64,000 bases of DNA from an uncultured Bacteroidales bacterium (GCA_902801485.1 CADCIP010000012.1:1-64000), one strand, 5' to 3'; counted from the stretch's first letter, positions 46,409 to 56,190 are shown. A program made the numbers and translations. Notes: generated by a model from the sequence alone, not told the origin.

Positions 46409-49400
46409 ATGGCAATTACATTCTTTAAGACACCACAGGAGAGCATCATCGCTACTGCCTGTGACCACAAATTCACAAGCGAAGATATAGAAAAACTTTG
46501 CTGGCTCTACGACGGAGCTACTGTACTTGACGGAGAGACCCTGAGCGGATTCTTCATCGGTCCACGTAGGGAAATGATCACTCCCTGGAGCACCAATGCC
46601 GTGGAGATTACCCAGAATATGGCAGTCAAGGGCATTAGCCGTATCGAGGAATACTATCCCGTAGCCGACGAGAAGGCTGAATACGACCCAATGCTGCAAC
46701 GCATGTACAAGGGCCTCGACCAGGAGATCTTTACCATCAACATGAAGCCTGCTGCCATCCAGCACATCGAGAATCTGGAGGAGTACAACGAGCAGGAGGG
46801 TCTGGCACTCTCGCCAGAAGAGATTGAGTACCTGCACGATGTGGAGAAGCAGTTGGACCGCAAACTTACAGACAGCGAGGTGTTCGGCTTCGCACAGATC
46901 AACAGTGAGCATTGCCGCCACAAGATTTTCGGCGGCACCTTCATCATCGACGGCGAAGAGAAGGAGAGCAGCCTCTTCAAGATGATTAAGAAGACTACGC
47001 AGGAGAATCCCCATAAGATAATCTCTGCCTATAAAGATAATGTAGCATTTGCACAGGGTCCCGTTGTGGAGCAGTTTGCCCCGCAGGACCACAGCACGAG
47101 CGACTATTTCGTTATCCGCGACATAGAGAGTGTTATCAGCATCAAGGCTGAGACACATAACTTCCCCACAACGGTAGAGCCTTTCAACGGCGCCTCTACA
47201 GGTACAGGCGGTGAGATCCGCGACCGTATGGGCGGTGGTGTAGGTTCCTGGCCTATAGCTGGTACTGCCGTTTATATGACCAGCTACCCCCGTACTCAGG
47301 AGGAACGTGACTGGGAGAAGATTCTGCCCGTTCGTGATTGGCTGTACCAGACACCCGAGCAGATTCTTATCAAGGCATCCAACGGTGCCAGCGACTTCGG
47401 CAACAAGTTCGGCCAGCCTCTGATCTGCGGATCTGTGCTGACTTTCGAGCATCAGGAAAAGGACGAGAAATACGCCTACGACAAGGTTATCATGCTGGCC
47501 GGCGGTGTGGGTTACGGTACCAAGCGCGACTGCCTGAAGGGTACTCCCCAGAAGGGTAACAAGGTGGTTGTCGTAGGTGGTGATAACTACCGTATCGGTC
47601 TGGGCGGCGGCTCTGTATCATCTGTTGAGACAGGCCGTTACAGCAGCGGCATCGAGCTGAATGCCGTTCAGCGTGCCAATCCTGAGATGCAGAAACGTGC
47701 CTACAACCTTATCCGCTCCCTTTGCGAGGAGAAAGTGAATCCCGTTGTCAGCATCCACGACCACGGAAGTGCCGGACACGTAAACTGCCTGTCGGAGTTG
47801 GTTGAGGAATGCGGCGGTCACATTGATATGACCAAACTGCCCATTGGCGACCCCACCCTATCGGCAAAGGAAATTATTGCCAACGAGAGTCAGGAACGTA
47901 TGGGACTGCTTATCGACGAGAAGCACATCGACCATGTACGTCAGATTGCCGAGCGTGAACGCGCTCCGCTGTATGTAGTGGGTGAGACCACAGGCGATGC
48001 ACACTTCAGCTTCGAGCAGGGCGACGGTGTCCGTCCCTTCGACCTGGAGGTAAGCCAGATGTTCGGTCACTCTCCCAAGACCATCATGCGCGACAATACC
48101 GTAGAGCGTAAATACGAGAATGTAGAGTATGACAACTCTAAACTCTCAACTCTAAACTCTCAACTTGAAAAGGTTCTGCAGCTGGAGGCTGTTGCCTGCA
48201 AGGACTGGCTGACCAACAAGGTGGACCGCTCCGTAACAGGTAAGGTGGCACGCCAGCAATGTCAGGGCGAGTTGCAGTTGCCGCTGAGCGACTGCGGTGT
48301 GGTTGCCCTCGACTATCGTGGAGAGAAGGGTATTGCTACAGCACTGGGTCATGCACCTCAGGCAGCCCTGGCAGACCCCGCAGCAGGTTCCGTACTCTCT
48401 GTTGCCGAGTCTCTGACAAATATTGTTTGGGCTCCCCTGGAGGAAGGGCTGGACAGCGTAAGCCTGAGTGCCAACTGGATGTGGCCCTGTCGTGCCCAGG
48501 AGGGTGAGGATGCCCGTCTCTATACTGCCGTCAAGGCTCTCTCCGATTTCTGCTGCGAGTTGCAGATTAACGTTCCCACAGGTAAGGACTCGCTGAGTAT
48601 GACACAGAAGTACCCCAACGGCGAGAAGATTATCTCTCCGGGTACCGTCATCGTAACCAGCGGCGGACAGGTAAGCGACATCAAGAAGGTTGTTTCTCCT
48701 GTTGTTCAGAACGTACCTTCTACACTTTACCATATCGACTTCTCTTTCGATGAGCTCCGTCTGGGCGGTTCTGCCTTTGCTCAGGTTCACAACAAGGTAG
48801 GCAGCGATGTTCCTACCGTTAAGAACAGCGAGTATTTCCGCGATTGCTTCAATGCCATCCAGACCCTGATTCAGAAGGGCCTCATTCTGGCTGGTCACGA
48901 CATCAGCGCCGGTGGTCTTATCACTACCCTGCTGGAGATGACCTTCGCCAACACCAAGGGCGGTTTGAACATCAATCTGGACAAGATAAAGACCGACGAC
49001 CTGACAAAGATTCTCTTTGCCGAGAACCCCGGTGTTGTTATCCAGGTTGCTAACGGCAACCGTACAGAGGTAAAGAAGTTCCTGGAGGACGAAGGCATAG
49101 GCTACATTAATATAGGGGAGCCAGCCGAAGGCCGCACCCTTGCTATCCAGAAGAACGGACAGACATTCGACTTCGACATCGATGCCCTGCGCGATGTCTG
49201 GTACAAGAGCAGCTTCCTGCTGGATCAGAAGCAGAGCTTCCACGGCAAGGCTGCCGAGCGTTACCAGAACTACAAGCAGCAGCCTCTGCAGTGGAATATT
49301 CTTTCCAACTTTACAGGCAAGCTGAGCCAGTTCAGCCTGAACCCCGACCGTCGCGAGAAGAGCGGTCTGCGCGCTGCTATTATCCGCGAAAAGGGAACAA

Positions 49401-50125
49401 ACGGCGAACGCGAGATGGCTTATATGCTGTATCTGGCAGGCTTCGACGTAAAGGATGTGATGATGACCGACCTTATCACAGGTCGCGAGACACTGGACGA
49501 CATCAACTTCATCGTCTTCTGCGGCGGATTCTCCAACAGCGACGTATTGGGAAGTGCCAAGGGATGGGCAGGTGCCTTCCTTTACAACCCCAAGGCCAAG
49601 GAAGCCCTCGACCGTTTCTATGCCCGCAAGGACACACTTTCACTGGGTGTCTGCAACGGTTGCCAGCTGATGGTGGAGTTGGGATTAATAGGGGGAGAAA
49701 TGGTAAATGGCAAATCCCCTAAGATGTTGCACAACGACAGCCACAAGTTCGAGTCGAACTTCCTTGGTCTGACCGTTCAGCCCAACAAGAGCGTGCTGAT
49801 GGGAAGCCTCAGCGGAAGCAAGTTAGGTATCTGGGTGGCTCACGGAGAAGGCAAGTTCTCTCTGCCCGGCAAAGAGGATGATTACAACATCGTACTGAAA
49901 TACAGTTACGACGGTTATCCTGCCAACCCCAACGGTAGCGACTTCTCTGCTGCCGGTATCTGCAGCGCCGACGGTCGCCATCTGGCTATGATGCCTCACC
50001 TGGAACGTGCCTTCTTCCCCTGGCAGTGCGGCTACTATCCTGCTGACCGCAAGGAGCAGGATCAGGTGACACCTTGGATTGAAGCATTCGTAAACGCAAG
50101 GGAATGGATAAAAAATAATGTTTGA
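46409..50125 (+). CDS. purL: Phosphoribosylformylglycinamidine synthase (single chain)
   Basis: A 1238-residue FGAM synthase of purine synthesis, the long form with fused synthase and glutaminase. INSEHCRHKIFGG and ETHNFPTTVEPFNGASTGTGGEIRD mark the first catalytic half. The glutaminase domain is at the C-terminus, with SLGVCNGCQLMVELG (nucleophile Cys) and a late His/Glu region. Two variable loops carry repeat-type DNA: about residues 575-586 (NSKLSTLNSQL) and about 1094-1104 (GGEMVNGKSP). The end overlaps a CHR transporter gene by 8 bp. Confidence 0.97.
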   Translation: MAITFFKTPQESIIATACDHKFTSEDIEKLCWLYDGATVLDGETLSGFFIGPRREMITPWSTNAVEITQNMAVKGISRIEEYYPVADEKAEYDPMLQRMYKGLDQEIFTINMKPAAIQHIENLEEYNEQEGLALSPEEIEYLHDVEKQLDRKLTDSEVFGFAQINSEHCRHKIFGGTFIIDGEEKESSLFKMIKKTTQENPHKIISAYKDNVAFAQGPVVEQFAPQDHSTSDYFVIRDIESVISIKAETHNFPTTVEPFNGASTGTGGEIRDRMGGGVGSWPIAGTAVYMTSYPRTQEERDWEKILPVRDWLYQTPEQILIKASNGASDFGNKFGQPLICGSVLTFEHQEKDEKYAYDKVIMLAGGVGYGTKRDCLKGTPQKGNKVVVVGGDNYRIGLGGGSVSSVETGRYSSGIELNAVQRANPEMQKRAYNLIRSLCEEKVNPVVSIHDHGSAGHVNCLSELVEECGGHIDMTKLPIGDPTLSAKEIIANESQERMGLLIDEKHIDHVRQIAERERAPLYVVGETTGDAHFSFEQGDGVRPFDLEVSQMFGHSPKTIMRDNTVERKYENVEYDNSKLSTLNSQLEKVLQLEAVACKDWLTNKVDRSVTGKVARQQCQGELQLPLSDCGVVALDYRGEKGIATALGHAPQAALADPAAGSVLSVAESLTNIVWAPLEEGLDSVSLSANWMWPCRAQEGEDARLYTAVKALSDFCCELQINVPTGKDSLSMTQKYPNGEKIISPGTVIVTSGGQVSDIKKVVSPVVQNVPSTLYHIDFSFDELRLGGSAFAQVHNKVGSDVPTVKNSEYFRDCFNAIQTLIQKGLILAGHDISAGGLITTLLEMTFANTKGGLNINLDKIKTDDLTKILFAENPGVVIQVANGNRTEVKKFLEDEGIGYINIGEPAEGRTLAIQKNGQTFDFDIDALRDVWYKSSFLLDQKQSFHGKAAERYQNYKQQPLQWNILSNFTGKLSQFSLNPDRREKSGLRAAIIREKGTNGEREMAYMLYLAGFDVKDVMMTDLITGRETLDDINFIVFCGGFSNSDVLGSAKGWAGAFLYNPKAKEALDRFYARKDTLSLGVCNGCQLMVELGLIGGEMVNGKSPKMLHNDSHKFESNFLGLTVQPNKSVLMGSLSGSKLGIWVAHGEGKFSLPGKEDDYNIVLKYSYDGYPANPNGSDFSAAGICSADGRHLAMMPHLERAFFPWQCGYYPADRKEQDQVTPWIEAFVNAREWIKNNV
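48134..48166 (+). repeat. 14-bp tandem repeat in frame inside purL
   Basis: AACTCTAAACTCTC occurs twice in a row (48134-48147, 48148-48161) and then AACTT. These are the same words as in the intergenic arrays at 2967-3003 and 32900-32931. The reading frame is kept through a stretch that is variable in the family. Confidence 0.8.
49690..49719 (+). repeat. Repeat-like insert in the purL glutaminase domain
   Basis: GGGGGA and TCCCCT flank AATGGTAAATGGCAAA. The inner word is the reverse complement of the TTTACCATT words at 32818-32847. It encodes part of GGEMVNGKSPKM. Confidence 0.55.
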
Positions 50126-50648
50126 TCTCTTTAAGACATTCTTTCAGATAGGACTTTTCACCTTCGGCGGCGGCTATGCCATGATACCGCTCATTGAGCA
50201 GAAGGTGGTAGATGAAAAGCATTGGGTCGGCCACGAAGAGTTGGTCGATCTGATTGCTGTAGCCCAGAGTTGTCCCGGTGTCTTTGCCGTGAACATCAGT
50301 ATCTTCATAGGCTACAAGCAGAAAGGTGTTTGGGGTGCTTTCCTAAGTACCTTGGGTGCCTGCCTGCCCTCTTTCATCATCATCCTGCTCATAGCCTTTG
50401 CCTTCATGCAGTTCAGGGACAATCCCTGGGTGGAGAAGTTCTTCAAAGGTCTGCGTCCTGCCGTAGTAGCCCTGATAGCTGCTCCTGTATTCCGTATGGC
50501 CAAGAGTTCCCACATCAACCGCTACAACGTATGGATTCCTGTTATGGCAGCCCTTGCCATCTGGCTGATGGGTGTTAGTCCTATATACATTATATTAATA
50601 GCCGGACTGGGCGGTTACGCATACGGGCAATACTTGAAGGAGAGTTGA
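50118..50648 (+). CDS. CHR-family (chromate) transporter, half-size
   Basis: A 176-residue single CHR domain: LFKTFFQIGLFTFGGGYAMIPLI (FGGG motif), then AQSCPGVFAVNISIFIGY and several membrane helices. Half-size CHR proteins usually act as pairs; a second copy follows at 50708. The annotation 'chromate' is historical, and the physiological substrate here is unknown. ATG 50118 lies 8 bp inside the purL end. Confidence 0.9.
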   Translation: MFDLFKTFFQIGLFTFGGGYAMIPLIEQKVVDEKHWVGHEELVDLIAVAQSCPGVFAVNISIFIGYKQKGVWGAFLSTLGACLPSFIIILLIAFAFMQFRDNPWVEKFFKGLRPAVVALIAAPVFRMAKSSHINRYNVWIPVMAALAIWLMGVSPIYIILIAGLGGYAYGQYLKES

Positions 50649-50700
50649 GAGATTAGAACTGAGAGATTAGAGATTACAGTAAACGGTAAACGGTAAACAA
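50640..50700. repeat. Short repeats between the two CHR genes
   Basis: GAGAGATTAGA and GGTAAAC words fill the 59-bp spacer. The array begins in the last codons of the first CHR gene and includes its stop codon (GAG-AGT-TGA). Confidence 0.65.
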
Positions 50701-50707
50701 ATTTATC

Positions 50708-51286
50708 ATGGTTGTACTGATACTAAGATTATTCTGGACGTTTTTCCTCATCGGACTTTTCGGATTCGGTGGAGGATATGCCATGATATCCATGATTCAG
50801 ACTGAGGTGGTTACGCATCAGCACTGGATGACAATGGGACAGTTTACGGATATTGTGGCCATCAGTCAGAGTACGCCTGGCCCTATCGGTATCAACAGTG
50901 CCACTTACGTAGGATATACAGCTATGGTGAATGCCGGGTACGATCCTGCCTGGGGTATTCTGGGCAGTTTTATTGCCACCTTTGCCGTTGTCTTTCCCAG
51001 CTTTGTTCTTATGCTTATCATCAGCAGGTTCCTGATGAAGTACAAAAACCACAGTGCAGTAGAGAGCACCTTCCAAGGTCTGCGTCCTGCCGTAGTAGGT
51101 CTTCTGGCAGCTGCAGCCCTGTTGCTCATGAACGAGGAGAACTTTGGCAACATCTCCGAAACACCCTGGCAGTTCTGGATAAGCGTAGGGATTTTCTGCT
51201 TTGCCATGATAGCCCACCGCGTTTACAAAACAAGCCCCATACTTATTATTCTGTTATGCGGAATAACAGGAATGCTCCTGTTCTAA
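50708..51286 (+). CDS. CHR-family (chromate) transporter, half-size partner
   Basis: A 192-residue single CHR domain: LFWTFFLIGLFGFGGGYAMISMI, then ISQSTPGPIGINSATYVGY and four or five further helices. Sequence is clearly paralogous to the preceding gene. Together they make the paired short-chain CHR transporter. Confidence 0.9.
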   Translation: MVVLILRLFWTFFLIGLFGFGGGYAMISMIQTEVVTHQHWMTMGQFTDIVAISQSTPGPIGINSATYVGYTAMVNAGYDPAWGILGSFIATFAVVFPSFVLMLIISRFLMKYKNHSAVESTFQGLRPAVVGLLAAAALLLMNEENFGNISETPWQFWISVGIFCFAMIAHRVYKTSPILIILLCGITGMLLF

Positions 51287-51327
51287 TAACAGAAGCATTC
51301 CACAATATCTACCTATAAGATTTTGGC

Positions 51328-54036
51328 TTACAACTTCACCTTACGCGAACGGGTGTGTCCGTTTACTGTCCACTTAACCAGGTAAACGCCACCTGGTAAC
51401 ATAGAAGCATCAACAGCCTTTGACACACTGCCGGATGCCAGCATACGTCCGTTCAAATCATATACGGCAATGGTTCCCTGTACATTCTCAACATCGTTGG
51501 GGATTCGAATATGGATTTGCCTGTTGCTATCCATAGTGATGCGGTAGTCGAAGTCCTCCTTCCACATAGAAGCAATACCATCCACCATGCTTTCATCAGC
51601 CTTAACAATGTACCACTGACGTGTCGGCTTCGAGGCATTATCGGCATTATTGGTCCAACTGATAACCGGGTTACCATCTTCACTGCCCCCATTGGAATTG
51701 TTCCAGGCCAACCCGGTTTCCCTGTTCTCAATGGCCCAGTTCTCACCAGCCTTTACAAAGCGCCATAGCTGACGGTCGTTCCCCTCTTCGAGAGGTGTTA
51801 CCTGCAACTGACTTCCTGTAGCATACATGCCATCGGAGCCTACGGCCATATCCGTAATAGCCAGATTGCTCTCACGACTCACAAACTGGTAGTAATCTTC
51901 CGTAACAGGGCGTATCTGCCAATGCTGTGACATATATCTTTCGGGAGTCATACTCCAAGTTGCCAAACAGTCGCCCCCGTCACCTATGTCAACAGGATGA
52001 TCTACCCCTACATTATATATATAATAGTAAGCGTCTTTGTCTATACCCATGGGATTGGCAGGTACAGGGTCGACAGGTTTTATATCGTCTGGATTGGGAA
52101 AGACAGAAGACAGGTAAGTTGCGTGTTCAACCAGGAAAGTCTTCAGATAGTCTATGCTCTCCTGATACGTACTGAAGAGTTGCAACTCGTCCCAAGTACG
52201 CTCGTCGATAGGCCATATCATATAGTTTAGCCGCTGACTCTCGTCTATCTCGGCAGCTAAGCTATCTACGAAGGCAAGTGTCTTCTCGACAAGATGCTCC
52301 TGCATAACAGCCTTATGCCATCTGCGGCCTATGAGGTTCTTGAACCAGGGGTCGTTATACATTCGTTTAAACCACTGCCTTTCGTTACTGCTATATCCGT
52401 TATCCAGCATTAGCTTATCGGTCATCTCACCTAAACGGTAGCAGTTGTTGAAGGCTATGTCGTAATCCCAGATGGGTCCCATATACAAGCGGTCGTCTGC
52501 CTGGTTCTTATAACAGTAGATGCTGTACAATCCGTCGCAGTTCGCAGTATATTCTACCGTCAGATACCATGATGCAAGAGCGAGGCTGTCAAAAAGCTGA
52601 CGATATCCCCTTTCCGGGTCTCTGTAACTTGAAGAGAAAATACGCGACTCCACGTTGTTCATATACTTCTGGAGATAGTAAATCTGACTATATGTTATAA
52701 CATCCTCGTCAGGCGACTTTATTCCAACGGCGACACCCCTGTTGGTGGTGAAATTTTTTTCCTGGTCATAAGCAGGAGAACCCAGCTCCATAAAGTAACC
52801 GCCGGAGATGTCTGCGTCTCCAGCAGGACTCTCCTCTTGTTCCACAATATCGATACGGTGAGGCCGTATATCTATATGGTCACTAATCTGGTAATTACCA
52901 ACGAAGTAACCATTCAAAGACAAATCCACAAACTTAGCAGCAGGAACGAAAGACTGTCCCAGTTCCTTTCCGATGAAACTGGCTACCGCATTACGGATAA
53001 GTGTCTTATCGACAGCATTCGCCAACAACGTCCAGTTGCGGGCCTTGGCATAGCCTTTTCCAAGGAATTTCTCTTTCTCCTTGAATTTTATACGATAAGG
53101 TTTCTTGGGGACGCCCCATGTACTATTACCACGGCCACGGATCTCCAAAGAGTCGATAAACTCCGTCTCCCCGTCTTGAATACGCCACAACTTGGCATAT
53201 TTGTAATCGGTCTTACTGGAAATGCCCGAGCCGTCGTATGTGTTGATGTAAAGGGCCGGCAGATTGGTAAGCTGCTTCACGTAGGTGGGAGATCCGCCGT
53301 TTTCCAGGTTTTCCAGCTCTACGCAGAACGTATCATAAGCTTCCTGTAACACTTGCAAATCATCAGCGGAGATTTCGTCATCTTCCAGTTTCTCTCCTTC
53401 CTCTATCAGTATCTTCAAATACGTGGCAGTAAATCCCAAGTCGGCTATATAGGAGGGTCCGTAAACAGTTACGTGAATAGGATGGAACTCAGCAAAATGG
53501 CCAAAGGTATTACCGTTTGTATTGGCAAGTATGGTAAAACGCAACGAGTTATATGTTTTATCTCCCAAGGATATGGGATCGGAGGTGAACTCCTCTCCGT
53601 AACTTGCATTGCCCAATTTTATTTCACCCAGGTCATCCCATTGTGTTTTGTTATTGCTACCCAAGACACCCATCAGCGTCACATGGTTGTTGGGTTCCCT
53701 ACGACGAAGGACATAAAGGCCTATATTACCACCTACAGGCTCATCAAAATCTACCTGAATGTAGTGCGTTTCATGTACAAGGTTATGCCAATCACTATGC
53801 CAGAAGGTATTGGGATTTTCGTCAACCAGATATTCTATGTGCTGTCCTTCTTGCCAATCGTTGGCATTACTACTCAGTTGATCTCCGGAAATAGGAATAA
53901 TTTCTGTTTCCCTTCCTACGGCTTGCTTATAAATCTCCTGAGATTTTGCAAGCAATTCATGGTATTGCTCTGCTATTGTCTGTGCTCCCAAAGTAAGGGA
54001 GCACAAACTTAGCAGCGCTGCATAAAGCAGTCGCAT
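51328..54036 (-). CDS. Secreted CotH-domain protein with T9SS-type tail
   Basis: A 902-residue secreted protein: signal peptide (1-18), an F5/8-type (discoidin-like) domain (about 45-195), a CotH domain (about 255-600; GRGNSTWGVPKKPYRIKF at 301-318), a region resembling a ricin-type lectin (about 660-810, with QHWQIRPV and QLWRFVKAG), and a C-terminal tail (about 825-902). The tail, with YDLNGRMLASG and GGVYLVKWTVNGHTRSRKV, has the pattern of type IX secretion sorting domains. CotH proteins are protein kinases in Bacillus spores; activity here is unproven. Last gene after DUF5606, gap 18 bp. Confidence 0.87.
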   Translation of the reverse strand: MRLLYAALLSLCSLTLGAQTIAEQYHELLAKSQEIYKQAVGRETEIIPISGDQLSSNANDWQEGQHIEYLVDENPNTFWHSDWHNLVHETHYIQVDFDEPVGGNIGLYVLRRREPNNHVTLMGVLGSNNKTQWDDLGEIKLGNASYGEEFTSDPISLGDKTYNSLRFTILANTNGNTFGHFAEFHPIHVTVYGPSYIADLGFTATYLKILIEEGEKLEDDEISADDLQVLQEAYDTFCVELENLENGGSPTYVKQLTNLPALYINTYDGSGISSKTDYKYAKLWRIQDGETEFIDSLEIRGRGNSTWGVPKKPYRIKFKEKEKFLGKGYAKARNWTLLANAVDKTLIRNAVASFIGKELGQSFVPAAKFVDLSLNGYFVGNYQISDHIDIRPHRIDIVEQEESPAGDADISGGYFMELGSPAYDQEKNFTTNRGVAVGIKSPDEDVITYSQIYYLQKYMNNVESRIFSSSYRDPERGYRQLFDSLALASWYLTVEYTANCDGLYSIYCYKNQADDRLYMGPIWDYDIAFNNCYRLGEMTDKLMLDNGYSSNERQWFKRMYNDPWFKNLIGRRWHKAVMQEHLVEKTLAFVDSLAAEIDESQRLNYMIWPIDERTWDELQLFSTYQESIDYLKTFLVEHATYLSSVFPNPDDIKPVDPVPANPMGIDKDAYYYIYNVGVDHPVDIGDGGDCLATWSMTPERYMSQHWQIRPVTEDYYQFVSRESNLAITDMAVGSDGMYATGSQLQVTPLEEGNDRQLWRFVKAGENWAIENRETGLAWNNSNGGSEDGNPVISWTNNADNASKPTRQWYIVKADESMVDGIASMWKEDFDYRITMDSNRQIHIRIPNDVENVQGTIAVYDLNGRMLASGSVSKAVDASMLPGGVYLVKWTVNGHTRSRKVKL

Positions 54037-54054
54037 TATCTTTTAGCTTTAAGA

Positions 54055-54474
54055 TTATTCTTCTGTATTTTCTGTCTTAGGCTCTTCAAAATCGGTGATC
54101 TCATTCTCTATAAGAATGTTGTACCACTGAGCCAGTTTCTTCATATCTGCAGGATATACACGGTCTCTATCATAATTAGGAAGGGCTTCTCCCATAAAGG
54201 CAGCTAACTCATCCTTACTTGCTTTCTTATAATCAAGGCTTGTTTTCTTACCGCCTTCCTTCTCCAGAATGTTCTTGAATACACGACGCAAGGGTACCTC
54301 CTCGTCGTCGGTGTACATTGCTATATCAGCCAATGAGATTACCTTATCGGTACCAAACACAGGCATACGCTTCTTCTGGGCATCCAATGTTTCTACAATA
54401 AGACTATTGTTTCCACGAGATAATAACTTGTACAAACCGGGTTTGCCGGATATTGCCAAAATCTTTTCTAACAT
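54055..54474 (-). CDS. DUF5606 family protein
   Basis: A 139-residue cytoplasmic protein: KILAISGKPGLYKLLSRGNN at the N-terminus (SH3-like) and a helical C-terminal part with KKLAQWYNILIENEI. Matches my memory of DUF5606, a Bacteroidetes-wide family of unknown function. It lies between coaE and the CotH gene in an operon that starts at nusB. Confidence 0.82.
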   Translation of the reverse strand: MLEKILAISGKPGLYKLLSRGNNSLIVETLDAQKKRMPVFGTDKVISLADIAMYTDDEEVPLRRVFKNILEKEGGKKTSLDYKKASKDELAAFMGEALPNYDRDRVYPADMKKLAQWYNILIENEITDFEEPKTENTEE

Positions 54475-54522
54475 GTTTCTTTCTTTTTTATCTGATGTTT
54501 TGTTAATAATTACGTTTCTGTT

Positions 54523-55122
54523 CTATGTCTCAGTCTGATTGACTGTAATCTTTTTCAACATTCCTTGCAAGGCATCCAGCAAACCCTTCTTTCCCTCCGT
54601 ACCGTTATCTATAACGAAATCAGCCTTCTTCTGTTGCTGTTCAGACTGCTGCATGCCTATACGGGCCTCTACCTGCTCACGTGTACTGCCATCGCGCTTC
54701 ATGGATCGCTGAATGCGCAGTTCCAAAGGAGCTTTTACGAAAAGGACCTTATCGACAAGGGTATCAAATCCGCTCTCGTACAATATGGCACTCTCCACAG
54801 CGACCACTGGGGAATCCTGCTGTTTCACCCATTTGCCGATATCCTTTCTGACAGCCGGATGAACAATAGCATTCACCTGCTGCACATGCTGTTGGCTGGA
54901 AAACAGGTAATCGGCTAACACCTTTTTCTGCAACTCCCCATTCTTATATACAGATGCACCGGCCAATTCTGTCAACTTCTGCCTGATAGTGTCATCTTCG
55001 CAGATAAGGCGTTTCGCTTCAGTGTCACAATCATAGACGGGCACATTCATTTGCTTATGCAAAAGAGAAGAGATGTAACTCTTTCCGCTTCCTATCCCAC
55101 CTGTGATTCCCAGTATTACCAT
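54523..55122 (-). CDS. coaE: Dephospho-CoA kinase
   Basis: A 199-residue P-loop kinase for the last step of CoA synthesis. GITGGIGSGKSYIS is the Walker A motif; YDCDTEAKRL and VHPAVRKDIGKWV are family segments, along with the LID region RSMKRDGSTREQVEARI. ATG 55122 is preferred; GTG 55131 is in frame. CoA supply links loosely with pta encoded elsewhere in the window. Confidence 0.96.
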   Translation of the reverse strand: MVILGITGGIGSGKSYISSLLHKQMNVPVYDCDTEAKRLICEDDTIRQKLTELAGASVYKNGELQKKVLADYLFSSQQHVQQVNAIVHPAVRKDIGKWVKQQDSPVVAVESAILYESGFDTLVDKVLFVKAPLELRIQRSMKRDGSTREQVEARIGMQQSEQQQKKADFVIDNGTEGKKGLLDALQGMLKKITVNQTET

Positions 55123-55140
55123 ATTCTTCACTCACAGAAT

Positions 55141-56148
55141 CTATTGGATTCCCGTTTCCATCTCGGCCCTTTCTATCAAATAGTCCACCTCAAGCGGAGA
55201 AATTCGTGCATTGGTAACGCCATCTGGAAGAGACTTCAGGTGCAGCCGGTACTTGTCTGAGGGATTCTGCAACAGTTCCTCGTAAGTAACGGCCAATACA
55301 AAATTATCTGCCGTTATTCTCTGATATTGCCCCGACTCTACACGGAATGTGACTTTAGCTTTCGAAGGAAAAGTACGCAATTCCTTGTCTCCGGGGAAAT
55401 TCAGTCCTATGATGGGTACCTCAACCGTCTTTTCTGCATAATAGCCCACAAATGCCGTCATTTCTACCCTTTCCGGAACATACTTAACACCTTTCATTCG
55501 CTGGAACGAAATGCTTTGGGTTATGTTCTCCTTCAGACCCAACAGGCTGACTGCCTGTGTGTATGCATACTGCATGGTATCAAGCACACTATTGGGAGCA
55601 TACACCAATACACTATCCTCAGAAAGGTTCATAGACTGGATGTAATTCTGAGGCGATGCACCAACACTGCCGCAAATCTTAACAGGAAGTCTTTTTGCTA
55701 CACCTCTGTTATAGTAGTACTCCAAAGTATCGGGACGGACAGAAATAATATGGCTGGAAACTCCCAACTGACTCTGTATCATTCGCTGCACATCAGATAC
55801 AGGAACTTGCACACGGGCTGTGAGATGACCGGCATCATATTTTTCGAAATCCACCTCTACGGCATTCTGCACCGTATAGCGGAAGAAACGGAACAACGTT
55901 GTTCCTCTGTCCCTGATGGTAATATGAATCTGCGAAGGCAGTCCGGTAGTAATTTGCACCTTCTCCGGAACATTCTTCAATGCCAACGGGATAGAAATCT
56001 CCGTCTCGAACGTCTCGTCTAACGTCTGCAACAGCCAGAACCCCGCAGACACGACAAAGAAGAAGAGAAAGACAAAAAACTCATGGCTTTTCCTGCCAAA
56101 GAACACGTTTCTTATCCTCACCCAAAACTTTGCGAGTCCATATCCCAT
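55141..56148 (-). CDS. YbbR-domain membrane protein (CdaR-like)
   Basis: A 335-residue protein with one N-terminal membrane helix (FFVFLFFFVVSAGFWLLQ) and about two to three YbbR-like extracytoplasmic domains (about 50-320). In Firmicutes the YbbR protein CdaR binds and controls CdaA; here cdaA is about 50 kb away in this window, so any link is inference. It lies between yajC and coaE. Confidence 0.85.
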   Translation of the reverse strand: MGYGLAKFWVRIRNVFFGRKSHEFFVFLFFFVVSAGFWLLQTLDETFETEISIPLALKNVPEKVQITTGLPSQIHITIRDRGTTLFRFFRYTVQNAVEVDFEKYDAGHLTARVQVPVSDVQRMIQSQLGVSSHIISVRPDTLEYYYNRGVAKRLPVKICGSVGASPQNYIQSMNLSEDSVLVYAPNSVLDTMQYAYTQAVSLLGLKENITQSISFQRMKGVKYVPERVEMTAFVGYYAEKTVEVPIIGLNFPGDKELRTFPSKAKVTFRVESGQYQRITADNFVLAVTYEELLQNPSDKYRLHLKSLPDGVTNARISPLEVDYLIERAEMETGIQ

Positions 56149-56190
56149 AGTGCCGACTTTTGCTAAGGCAAAAGAAATGCCCTGAATAAC

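Noticed and set aside
46352-47452. Long ORF on the minus strand opposite purL (also 48152-49243)
   Set aside because: purL is a highly conserved gene on the other strand. The antisense frames are open because of codon bias and show no family signature.
50118-51286. Chromate resistance determinant
   Set aside because: Paired half-size CHR proteins are common in anaerobes without chromate exposure. The name is kept only as a family label.
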